Positions 1 to 5,863 of a stretch of DNA of 5,967 nucleotides are shown piece by piece. The notes beneath the pieces are model-generated. The model saw only the letters and a program-made list of their open reading frames with translations, was not told the origin of the DNA and made no database searches. The first letter of the stretch is position 1. Every line of letters starts with the position of its first letter. The DNA is taken from positions 1 through 5,967 of the forward strand of contig QGUP01000133.1 in NCBI GenBank assembly GCA_003242505.1, written 5' to 3'. Position numbers and translations under genes: made by a program. The DNA comes from Bacillota bacterium (GTDB lineage: Bacteria > Bacillota > Sulfobacillia > Symbiobacteriales > ZC4RG38).

Positions 1-912
1 AAGGTCTTCCACCTCCCCCACCAGGCCGTCGATCTCGTAGGGCAGCTCCCACCGCTTCGCCTGCCACTCCTCGGTCCAGGCGAGAACCTCCTCGATCCCC
101 CGGCAGAGCCGGCGGTGGGGGTTCACCTTGAAGCCCAGGGCGGCAAGGAGTTCCAGGCTCTCCCAGTGGGTCCGGACCGGCGGCAGCCCCTCGGCCCGGA
201 CCAGGTGGTAGATGAAGCTGTCCAGCTTCCGGGAGGCGGTCACCTTCGGGTCCTTCACCCGCACCGAGCCCGCCGCGGCGTTCCGGGGGTTGGCGAAGAG
301 CTTCTTGCCCTCGAGCTGCTGCCGCTCATTGAGGGCCTCGAAGGCCTTGATCGGCATGTAGACCTCGCCCCGGACCTCCAGCACCGACGGCACCCGGCCG
401 TCCACCGGCCGGAGCCGGAGGGGGATGGAGCCCACGGTCTTCAGGTTCTCCGTCACGTCCTCCCCCTCGTAGCCGTCCCCCCGGGTCGCCCCCTGGACGA
501 AGATCCCGTTCTCGTACCGCAGGGAGATGCTGAAGCCGTCGATCTTCAGCTCGCAGACGTACTCCAGGGGGGCGTCGCCGATCCGGTCGGCCACCAGGGA
601 CCGGGCCCGGCGGTCAAAGTCCCGGAGCTCGTCGGCGCCGAAGGCGTTGTCCAGGGAGAGCATCGGCGGGTCGTGCCGGACCTTGGGGAAGTCCGGCAGG
701 GGCGGGCCGCCCACCCGCTGGGTGGGGGAGTCCGGGCGGCGCAGGTCCGGGTAGGCCGCCTCCAGGGCCTGGAGTTCCCGCATCAGCTGGTCGAACTCGG
801 CGTCGCTGATCTCCGGGTCGTCCAGGACGTGGTACCGGTAATTGTGGTACTCGATGAGCTGCACCAGTTCGTCGATCCGCCTGGCCGCTTCGTCACGGGA
901 CAGGGTGGTCAC
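1..912 (-). CDS. ligA: NAD-dependent DNA ligase LigA, N-terminal 304 residues (3' end outside window)
   Basis: The protein is the NAD+-dependent ligase that seals 3'-OH/5'-phosphate nicks in replication and repair. The start is GTG at 912-910, 8 nt after GGAGGAGG (921-928 on the opposite strand). The reading frame is open to the window edge; full-length LigA is usually about 670 residues, so less than half is seen. Visible are the Ia domain (YHNYRYHVLDDPEISDAEFD near residue 22), motif I ELKIDG with the adenylated lysine K123, TRGDGYEGEDVT (143-154), motif III EVRGEV (179-184), and FANPRNAAAGS (207-217) with R210 and R218. Motif IV reads YEIDGLVGEV (292-301): the position normally held by lysine (K290 in E. 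coli) is E300. Motif I is followed by FSIS where LA.S is usual. The gene lies 25 nt after pcrA, a common Bacillota operon order. Identity is certain; catalytic competence is less so. Confidence 0.96.
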   Translation of the reverse strand, partial: MTTLSRDEAARRIDELVQLIEYHNYRYHVLDDPEISDAEFDQLMRELQALEAAYPDLRRPDSPTQRVGGPPLPDFPKVRHDPPMLSLDNAFGADELRDFDRRARSLVADRIGDAPLEYVCELKIDGFSISLRYENGIFVQGATRGDGYEGEDVTENLKTVGSIPLRLRPVDGRVPSVLEVRGEVYMPIKAFEALNERQQLEGKKLFANPRNAAAGSVRVKDPKVTASRKLDSFIYHLVRAEGLPPVRTHWESLELLAALGFKVNPHRRLCRGIEEVLAWTEEWQAKRWELPYEIDGLVGEVEDL

Positions 913-920
913 CGCGGATA

Positions 921-928
921 CCTCCTCC
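921..928 (-). promoter_or_regulatory. Ribosome binding site of ligA
   Basis: GGAGGAGG on the minus strand, 8 nt before the GTG start at 912. It lies in the 25-nt gap after the pcrA stop and fixes a start that an ATG-only search would miss. Confidence 0.85.
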
Positions 929-937
929 GGTGAGGGG

Positions 938-3364
938 CTAGACCCGCTGCAGGTAACTGGCGATCAGAACCTTCTCGCCGACGCCGGCGAAGTGGACGGT
1001 GACGACGTCCCCCTCCACCTTCTGGACGATGCCCTCGCCGAACTTCGGGTGCCAGACCGTCTCCCCGGGCCGGAAGGCCGGCGCCGGGGCGGCCCCCCTG
1101 GCGTCGGGCGCGCCGCTCCCGCCGGGGGCCCCGCCAGGGCCGGCGGGGCTGTCCGCCGCCGGCGCCCCGGGGGACCGGGAGCCGCCCATGCGGTAGGCCT
1201 GGGCCCAGCCCCTGCTACCGATGGGGGGCGAGAACGCCTCCTCATCCCCGGCGTCCCAGCCGGAGCCGGCCCGCTCCCGGCGGCCGTAGCCGCTGTCCCG
1301 GCGGCCGTTCCCCCGGCCGGAGCCCCGGCCGTACCCGCCGCCGTAGCCCTGCCGGTAGCCGCCGTAGCCGCCCCAGCCGTACTCGTCGGGATCGCCGAGG
1401 AAGGCGCTGTAGCGGTCGTAGTCCTCCCCTTCCACCTCCACCAGGTGGGGCGGCACCTCGTCGAGGAACCGGGAGGGGGCGTTGTGCCGGGTGTTGCCGT
1501 AGAGGGTCCGGACGTAGGCGTGGGTGAGGTAGAGTTTCTCCCGGGCCCGGGTCATGCCCACGTAGCAGAGCCGGCGCTCCTCCTCCAGCCGGTCCTCCTC
1601 GTCGGCCCGGTAGCTCGGGAAGACCCCTTCCTCCATCCCCACCATGAAGACCACCGGGAACTCCAACCCCTTGGCGGCGTGGAGGGTCATCATCACCACC
1701 TTGTCCTGACCCTCCTCGTAGGTGTCCGCCTCGGCCACCAGGGCCACCCGGGCGAGGAAGTCCTCCAGGGGGGTGAGCTCCACGTCCGGGTCCAGGGGCT
1801 CCGGCGGCTCCACCGCCGCGGACTTCAGCTCTCGCAGGTTCTCGATCCGGCTCTGGGCCTCCAGTTCGTTCTCCGAAGCCTGGATCTCCGCCAGGATGCC
1901 GCTCCGGGTGTAGACCGCCTCGATCAGTTCGGCCACCGTGTGCTCCCGGCTGTAGGCCACCAGTTCGTCGATGAGCTGCGCGAAGGCCTGGACCTTGGCG
2001 GCGTGGGCCTTGCCCAGCCCGGGCACCTCATGGGCCCGCCGGGCCACCTCCAGGATCGGCAGCCCCGTGGCCAGGGCGTGGGCCTCCAGCCGCTCCAGGG
2101 TCGCCTCGCCGATGCCCCGCCGGGGCACCTGGATCGCCCGGCGGAAGGAGAGGAGGTCCGCGGGGTTGGCGATCAGCCGGAGGTAGGCCAGGACGTCCTT
2201 GATCTCCTTCCGCTCGAAGAACTTCAGGCCGCCGACAATCCCGTAGGGGATGCCCCGCTGGACAAAGACCTCCTCGAAGGTCCGGGACTGGGCGTGGGTC
2301 CGGTAGAGGATGGCAAAGTCCCCGTACCGCCGGCCCCGGCGGACCCCTTCCTCGATCCGGTCGGCCACGTAGGCGGCCTCGTCGTACTCGTCCCGGGCCT
2401 GGTACCGGGTGATGGGCTCTCCGGGCCCGGCGGTGGTGAAGAGCCGCTTCTCCTTCCGGCCCCGGTTGTTCCGGACCACGTGGTAGGCGGCGTCGAGGAT
2501 GTTGCCGGTGGAGCGGTAGTTCTGCTCCAGCTTCACCACGTGGGCGTCGGGCCAGTCCTGCTCGAACTCCAGGATGTTCCGGATGGTGGCCCCCCGCCAG
2601 GAGTAGATCCCCTGGTCGTCGTCCCCCACCACGCAGAGGTTCCGGTGGTAGCCGGCCAGGTGCCGGACCAGGACGTACTGGGCGTGGTTGGTGTCCTGGT
2701 ACTCGTCCACCAGCACGTGCTCGAACTTGCGCTGGTAGTACTCCCGGACCGCGGGGAACTCGTCGAAGAGCTGGACCGTCAGCCGGATGATGTCGTCAAA
2801 GTCCAGGGCGTTGGACTGCCGGAGCCGCTCCTGGTAGAGCTTGTAGACCTCGGCGTATTTGAGCTCCAGCCAGTCCCGGGCCCGGGCCAGGTACTCCCCG
2901 GGGCCCAGGAGTTCGTTCTTGGCCCCGGAGATGGCCGCCGCCACCGCCCCGGGCGGGAAGTGCTTTTCCGAGAGGTTCAGCTCCTTCAGCACCTGCCGGA
3001 CCAGGGTCCGCTGGTCGTCCGCGTCCAGGATCGCGAAGTTGCGGGCGTACCCGAGCTTCTCGATCTCCCGGCGGAGGATCCGGACGCAGGCGGCGTGGAA
3101 GGTGCTGACCCAGATGTCCCGGGCCCGGGGGCCGACGAGCTGCTCCACCCGCTCCCGCATCTCGTCCGCGGCCTTGTTGGTGAAGGTGATGGCCAGGATC
3201 CGGAAGGGGCTGACCCCCAGGCTGAGGAGGTAGGCGATCCGGGCCACCAGCACCCGGGTCTTCCCCGAGCCGGCCCCGGCCAGGATCAAGAGCGGCCCCC
3301 CCAGGTAGGTGGCCGCCTCCCGCTGGGGGCCGTTGAGGCTGTCCAGCATTTCCTGTAAATCCAA
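938..3364 (-). CDS. pcrA: ATP-dependent DNA helicase PcrA/UvrD (superfamily 1A)
   Basis: A 3'-5' superfamily 1 DNA helicase used in repair, replication fork maintenance and removal of proteins from DNA. Motifs in order (808-residue numbering): Walker A GAGSGKT 30-36, Ia TFTNKAADEM 60-69, II VDEYQD 219-224, III VVGDDDQGIYSWRG 245-258, IV QNYRS 281-285, V TLHAAKGLEF 560-569, VI YVGMTRAREK 601-610. All catalytic motifs look intact. The C-terminal 45 residues (FRPGETVWHPKFGEGIV...) form the Tudor-like PcrA/UvrD domain, known in this family to contact RNA polymerase. Between core and Tudor domain lies an unusual Gly/Tyr/Arg-rich segment (about 660-703) followed by a Pro/Gly/Ala-rich one (about 728-763). 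Start: the TTG at 3364 sits 9 nt after AGGAGG; an in-frame TTG at 3373 abuts that AGGAGG with no spacer and is unlikely; ATG at 3349 is a weaker alternative. The stop TAG is 25 nt before ligA, so the two are probably co-transcribed. Confidence 0.97.
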   Translation of the reverse strand: MDLQEMLDSLNGPQREAATYLGGPLLILAGAGSGKTRVLVARIAYLLSLGVSPFRILAITFTNKAADEMRERVEQLVGPRARDIWVSTFHAACVRILRREIEKLGYARNFAILDADDQRTLVRQVLKELNLSEKHFPPGAVAAAISGAKNELLGPGEYLARARDWLELKYAEVYKLYQERLRQSNALDFDDIIRLTVQLFDEFPAVREYYQRKFEHVLVDEYQDTNHAQYVLVRHLAGYHRNLCVVGDDDQGIYSWRGATIRNILEFEQDWPDAHVVKLEQNYRSTGNILDAAYHVVRNNRGRKEKRLFTTAGPGEPITRYQARDEYDEAAYVADRIEEGVRRGRRYGDFAILYRTHAQSRTFEEVFVQRGIPYGIVGGLKFFERKEIKDVLAYLRLIANPADLLSFRRAIQVPRRGIGEATLERLEAHALATGLPILEVARRAHEVPGLGKAHAAKVQAFAQLIDELVAYSREHTVAELIEAVYTRSGILAEIQASENELEAQSRIENLRELKSAAVEPPEPLDPDVELTPLEDFLARVALVAEADTYEEGQDKVVMMTLHAAKGLEFPVVFMVGMEEGVFPSYRADEEDRLEEERRLCYVGMTRAREKLYLTHAYVRTLYGNTRHNAPSRFLDEVPPHLVEVEGEDYDRYSAFLGDPDEYGWGGYGGYRQGYGGGYGRGSGRGNGRRDSGYGRRERAGSGWDAGDEEAFSPPIGSRGWAQAYRMGGSRSPGAPAADSPAGPGGAPGGSGAPDARGAAPAPAFRPGETVWHPKFGEGIVQKVEGDVVTVHFAGVGEKVLIASYLQRV
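941..1075 (-). other. PcrA C-terminal Tudor-like domain
   Basis: Encodes the last 45 residues of PcrA, starting FRPGETVWHPKFGEGIV and ending in SYLQRV. The W-H-P-K-F-G-E-G pattern is characteristic of the small Tudor-like domain at the end of PcrA/UvrD proteins, which binds RNA polymerase in studied homologues. Its presence shows that the protein is complete despite the odd linker before it. Confidence 0.8.
1256..1387 (-). repeat. Gly/Tyr/Arg-rich low-complexity segment in the PcrA linker
   Basis: Encodes about 44 residues rich in G, Y and R, with runs such as GWGGYGGYRQGYGGGYGRG and GRGNGRRDSGYGRR. At DNA level the part near 1330-1373 shows repeated GCCGTAGCC/GCCGGTAGCC units. The linker before the Tudor domain is variable and probably disordered in the family; this RGG/YGG-like composition is distinctive. 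Function is unknown; nucleic acid contact is a guess from composition. Confidence 0.75.
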
Positions 3365-3373
3365 GGGATGCAA

Positions 3374-3379
3374 CCTCCT
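3374..3379 (-). promoter_or_regulatory. Ribosome binding site that decides the pcrA start
   Basis: AGGAGG on the minus strand. It directly touches the TTG at 3373, which rules that codon out as a normal start, and is 9 nt from the TTG at 3364, which is therefore preferred. Confidence 0.75.
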
Positions 3380-3392
3380 GGCTGAGCGTTCA

Positions 3393-3490
3393 CGCCGGGC
3401 GGGATCCGGCCGGCTTCGCCTGCAGGGCGGGACACCCCCCGGCTACACCCGCCGGGCAGACGGCCCGGCCGGCTGCGCCCGCAAGGCCCG
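3393..3490. repeat. Imperfect tandem repeat, about 30-bp period, three copies
   Basis: A 17-bp core recurs at 3412 (GGCTTCGCCTGCAGGGC), 3441 (GGCTACACCCGCCGGGC) and 3471 (GGCTGCGCCCGCAAGGC), spaced 29 and 30 bp, with pairwise identity of 13-14 of 17. Partly similar G/C-rich sequence precedes each core. In such GC-rich DNA some similarity is expected by chance, so confidence is moderate. It lies just upstream of the pcrA ribosome binding site. Confidence 0.45.
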
Positions 3491-3572
3491 CGGCCCGCCC
3501 GGCCATGGCAGAAGGGCCGCGCGCCACCGCGCCGGCCCGGTCCGCCTGTGCTTGTCTTGATTCCAGGAGATT

Positions 3573-3612
3573 CGCCGCCCCGGCCCGGCCATCCTGCCGG
3601 ACCGGGGCGGCG
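3573..3612 (-). terminator. Strong GC hairpin downstream of pncB, possible terminator
   Basis: The arms 3573-3583 (CGCCGCCCCGG) and 3602-3612 (CCGGGGCGGCG) are perfectly complementary over 11 bp. After one mismatch (3584/3601), an inner 5-bp stem (3585-3589 with 3596-3600) closes a 6-nt loop. That gives 16 pairs, all G-C. It starts about 95 nt past the pncB stop. No T-tract follows on either strand, so termination is inferred from stem strength and position only; a processing or pausing structure is equally possible. Confidence 0.5.
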
Positions 3613-3633
3613 CCGTACGGGCTACCGCCCCGG
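3602..3633. other. Alternative hairpin sharing an arm with the stronger one
   Basis: CCGGGGCGG at 3602-3610 is perfectly complementary to CCGCCCCGG at 3625-3633 (9 bp, 14-nt loop containing the palindrome CCGTACGG). It uses the same arm as the 3573-3612 hairpin, so the two cannot form together. The CCGCCCCGG arm also recurs at 3671-3679 and 3717-3725 inside the adjoining repeat array. Confidence 0.5.
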
Positions 3634-3728
3634 ATGCTTACCGGCCGCCTTCCCCGATGCTCACGGCCCGCCGCCCCGGATGCTTACGGGCCGCCGTCCC
3701 CGATGCTTACGGCCCCCCGCCCCGGATG
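3628..3728. repeat. 23-bp tandem repeat array, four copies plus a partial fifth, overlapping the pncB 3' end
   Basis: Copies start at 3628, 3651, 3674 and 3697 with an exact 23-bp period; a fifth begins at 3720 and matches for its first 9 bases. Copies 1 and 3 begin CCCCGGATGCTTAC; copies 2 and 4 begin TCCCCGATGCT. Copies 1+2 match copies 3+4 at 42 of 46 positions, so a 46-bp unit appears to have been duplicated after an initial 23-bp duplication. On the minus strand each copy carries TAAGCATC or TGAGCATC, and the copy at 3697 supplies the actual pncB stop (TAA, 3709-3707) and its last residues. Confidence 0.85.
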
Positions 3729-5158
3729 GCGTGGACCATCTCGTTCTTCAGCTTCCACAGGGCCGGGGAGAGGTCCACAGGATAGATCTCGGGGTTCACC
3801 AGCCGCTTGTACTCGTCCCAGAAGGTCGCCAGTTCCTGACGGCAGTACTCCCGGATAGCGCCCAGAGGCGGCGGGGTGTAGACCAGTTCACCCCCGCGGA
3901 AGATGGGCACCAGCAGTTCCCGGGCCTCAAAGCCCTCCACGGTCTTCCGCCGCCAGGGGTGGATGGGGTCGAAGAGGGTGATGGCCGGACCCGTGGGGGT
4001 GGGCTCGTCGGCCAGCATAATCAGGTCCCCCGCGGCCATGCCGGTGGACTTCTCGTAGATCCGCACCGCCTTCTTGACCCCGGGGTTGGTCACCTTGGTC
4101 GGGTTGTCCGAGACCTTGATCTTGGGCACCATCTGGCTGCCCACCTGGGCGGCGGCCAGTTTGTAGACCCCGCCCAGGGCCGGCTGGTCCCGGGCGGTGA
4201 TCAGGTTGGTGCCCACGCCCCAGACGTTGACCCGGGCCCCCTGGGCCTTCAGGTCCCGGATCAGGTACTCGTCCAGGTCCGAGGAGGCCACGATCAGGGC
4301 GTCGGGGTAGCCCGCCTCGTCCAGCATCTTCCGGGCCACCTTGGACAGGTAGGCCAGGTCCCCGCTGTCCAGGCGGATCCCGAGGAACTTGCCCCCTGCG
4401 GCCTCCACCTCCCGGGCCACCTTGAGGGCGTTGGGCAGGCCGCTCCGCAGGGTGTCGTAGGTGTCCACCAGGAAGAGGACGCTGGCCGGGAAGGCCCGGG
4501 CCCAGGCCCGGAAGGCCTCGACCTCGCTCTCGAAGAACTGCACCCAGGCGTGGGCATGGGTGCCAACCACCGGGATCTGGAAGAGCTTGCCGGCCAGGAG
4601 GTTGGAGGTCGCCTCGCAGCCGGCGATGATGGACGCCCGGGCCCCGTAAAGCCCGGCATCGGGGCCGTGGGCCCGGCGCAGACCGAATTCCAGGACCTTG
4701 TCCCCCTGGGCGGCCTGGACCACCCGGGCGGCCTTGGTCGCGATCAGGGTCTGGTGGTTGATGATGTTCAGCAGCGCGGTCTCCACCAGGTGGGCCTGGG
4801 CCACCGGGGCGGTCACCCGCAGGAGGGGCAGGTTGGGGAAGACCACCGTCCCTTCCGGCACCGCGTCCACGTCGCCGGTGAACCGGAGATTCCGGAGGTA
4901 GGCCAGGAAGTCCTCGTCATAGAGCCCCAGGCTCCGGAGGTACTCGAGGTCGTCCTGGGTGAACCGGAAGCCCTGGAGGTACTCGATGGCCGTCTCCAGC
5001 CCGGCGGCGATGGCGTAGCCGTTGCCAAAGGGGTTGGCCCGGTAGAAGAGGTCAAAGACCACCGGCGTCTCGTGGGTGCCGTTCCGGAAATGCGCGTAGG
5101 CCATGTTCAGCTGGTACAGGTCCATGAGCAGGGTCAGGTTGCGGGGTTCCCCCAACAC
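3707..5158 (-). CDS. pncB: Nicotinate phosphoribosyltransferase
   Basis: Converts nicotinate and phosphoribosyl pyrophosphate to nicotinate mononucleotide, with ATP hydrolysis, in the Preiss-Handler route to NAD; a cytosolic enzyme. The 483-residue protein has the usual length and family hallmarks: N-terminal LTLLMDLYQLNMAYAHFRNG (8-27), FGLRRAHGPDAG (158-169), GTHAHAWVQFF (199-209) with H203 in the place of the phosphorylated histidine of the GT.AH motif, LVDTYDT (230-236), IRLDSGDL (261-268) and the phosphate-binding GVGTNL (314-319). The start is GTG at 5158, 7 nt after GGAGGAGG (5166-5173). It follows the pncA-like gene by 69 nt and probably shares its transcript. The last residues, RGGGP and the stop, lie within the 23-bp repeat array, so this tail may be a recent addition. 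Identity is secure from motifs and length. Confidence 0.96.
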   Translation of the reverse strand: MLGEPRNLTLLMDLYQLNMAYAHFRNGTHETPVVFDLFYRANPFGNGYAIAAGLETAIEYLQGFRFTQDDLEYLRSLGLYDEDFLAYLRNLRFTGDVDAVPEGTVVFPNLPLLRVTAPVAQAHLVETALLNIINHQTLIATKAARVVQAAQGDKVLEFGLRRAHGPDAGLYGARASIIAGCEATSNLLAGKLFQIPVVGTHAHAWVQFFESEVEAFRAWARAFPASVLFLVDTYDTLRSGLPNALKVAREVEAAGGKFLGIRLDSGDLAYLSKVARKMLDEAGYPDALIVASSDLDEYLIRDLKAQGARVNVWGVGTNLITARDQPALGGVYKLAAAQVGSQMVPKIKVSDNPTKVTNPGVKKAVRIYEKSTGMAAGDLIMLADEPTPTGPAITLFDPIHPWRRKTVEGFEARELLVPIFRGGELVYTPPPLGAIREYCRQELATFWDEYKRLVNPEIYPVDLSPALWKLKNEMVHAIRGGGP

Positions 5159-5184
5159 CGTTTCGCCTCCTCCGTCCCTCGGTG

Positions 5185-5207
5185 CCCGGGCCGCTGCCGG
5201 GCCCGGG
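5185..5207. other. Intercistronic hairpin between pncA-like gene and pncB
   Basis: CCCGGGCC (5185-5192) and GGCCCGGG (5200-5207) form an 8-bp GC stem with a 7-nt loop, 12 nt upstream (on the minus strand) of the pncB ribosome binding site. A further CCCGGG lies at 5221-5226. No T-tract follows, so it is more likely to affect transcript stability or relative expression than to terminate. Chance formation is possible at this G+C. Confidence 0.4.
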
Positions 5208-5227
5208 TCTGGCTGCAGGTCCCGGGT

Positions 5228-5827
5228 TCACAGGATGATGCAGCCCGCGGCCCGCATCTCCTCCAGCCCCTGCCGGTGGCTCTCCGGGCTGAAGCTGGCC
5301 ACCCCGGCCTCGTAGACCGCCACCTCCAGCCCCCGCTGCCGGGCGGCCTTGGCGGTGTGGCAGACGCAGATGGAGGTGACGAGGCCCACCAGTTCCACCC
5401 GGGTGATGCCGTACTTGGCGATGAGGCCGTCCAGGCCCAGCCCCAGGTCCTCCGCCGGGCCGTCCACCACCCGGCCGAGGAAGGCGTTGAAGGTCGGCTT
5501 CTCAATGAGGTAGATGGGCCGGCCCGACAGCCGCTGCCGGTCCACCACCTGCTGCACCGGGTCGACCAGTTGCCAGCCCCAGGAGTACCGCAGGCAGTGG
5601 GGGCCGAACTCCCGGAACTCCGCCTCCCCCCAGACCCGGAACTCCGGGGTGCCGGGCTGATGGGTGTCCAGGGTGCAGGCCACCAGGGCTCCCGCGGCCA
5701 GGGCGGCCTCCATCCGCTCCACCACGAAGGGGGTGGTGGCCTGGGCCGCAGCCCCGGAGGTCAGGGCCCCCCGGTCGTCCTCGAAATCCCGCTGCTTGTC
5801 GATGACCAGAAGCAGCGTCCTCGCCAT
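5228..5827 (-). CDS. pncA: Nicotinamidase / isochorismatase-family cysteine hydrolase
   Basis: Predicted to deamidate nicotinamide to nicotinate, supplying PncB encoded just downstream. The 199-residue protein has the cysteine hydrolase fold signature: LLLVIDKQRDF with D10, EKPTFNAF with K110, and GLVTSICVCHTAKAA (148-162) with C154 as nucleophile by alignment to the G.(A/V)T..C motif. A nicotinamidase-type metal site is suggested by D54 and H56 (DTHQPG), H77 (FGPHC), and E70 or E62. The usual GTPGAE-like stretch after the HC is replaced by LRYSWGWQL, so this is a divergent member. The start chosen is ATG at 5827, 8 nt after AGGAGG (5836-5841); an in-frame GTG at 5836 overlaps that site and is rejected. 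Family membership is certain; the substrate is inferred mainly from the pncB neighbour and could differ. Confidence 0.85.
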   Translation of the reverse strand: MARTLLLVIDKQRDFEDDRGALTSGAAAQATTPFVVERMEAALAAGALVACTLDTHQPGTPEFRVWGEAEFREFGPHCLRYSWGWQLVDPVQQVVDRQRLSGRPIYLIEKPTFNAFLGRVVDGPAEDLGLGLDGLIAKYGITRVELVGLVTSICVCHTAKAARQRGLEVAVYEAGVASFSPESHRQGLEEMRAAGCIIL

Positions 5828-5835
5828 GGACGGCA

Positions 5836-5841
5836 CCTCCT
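5836..5841 (-). promoter_or_regulatory. Ribosome binding site that decides the pncA start
   Basis: AGGAGG on the minus strand, 8 nt before the ATG at 5827. It overlaps the in-frame GTG at 5836-5834, which therefore cannot be served by it, so the shorter 199-residue protein is preferred. Confidence 0.8.
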
Positions 5842-5847
5842 GTGCAG

Positions 5848-5863
5848 CCCCCTCTGCAGGGGG
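5848..5863. other. Small hairpin between the upstream gene's stop and pncA
   Basis: CCCCC at 5848-5852 pairs with GGGGG at 5859-5863; one more T-A pair leaves the 4-nt loop CTGC. On the minus strand it directly follows the TGA of the upstream gene and ends 6 nt before the pncA ribosome binding site. It could modulate translation or be fortuitous; there is no T-tract. Confidence 0.35.

Larger units (their letters stand above)
3374..3706. other. Gene-free interval between pncB and pcrA
   Basis: This 333-bp stretch has no credible gene. Short reading frames cross it on the plus strand but have no ribosome binding site and are biased to P/A/R/G, as expected for GC-rich noncoding sequence. It contains two tandem repeat arrays, a strong hairpin and alternative pairing arms, annotated separately. 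The only AT-richer stretch is about 3549-3573. I found no convincing -35/-10 pair for pcrA, though a promoter for pcrA-ligA would be expected here. Confidence 0.7.

Noticed and set aside
115..933. A 272-codon plus-strand open frame opposite ligA
   Set aside because: It lies antisense to clear LigA motifs, with low-complexity composition rich in G, V, P, H and R and no family resemblance.
842..3358. An 838-codon open frame on the plus strand, almost entirely opposite pcrA
   Set aside because: It is a mirror of the strongly biased high-GC codon use of pcrA. The predicted protein is dominated by V, G, P and L, shows no recognisable domain, and has no ribosome binding site; pcrA on the other strand has every helicase motif.
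3549..3573. Promoter for pcrA-ligA in the AT-richer patch
   Set aside because: No pair of -35 and -10 elements with suitable spacing was found on the minus strand; AT content alone is not enough to call it.
3628..3728. CRISPR array
   Set aside because: The 23-bp units are directly adjacent with no unique spacers, and there are no cas genes.
3505..3858. A 117-codon plus-strand open frame across the pncB-pcrA gap with repeated P.MLT-like segments
   Set aside because: The apparent protein repeats are the translation of the 23-bp DNA array; since 23 is not a multiple of 3, the frame shifts between copies and no protein repeat is maintained. It also overlaps the pncB end and has no ribosome binding site.
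5134..5505. Alternative minus-strand frame overlapping the pncA 3' end and the pncB start
   Set aside because: It overlaps the pncA frame with its catalytic residues and encodes a W/R/S/P-rich sequence typical of a shifted high-GC frame.
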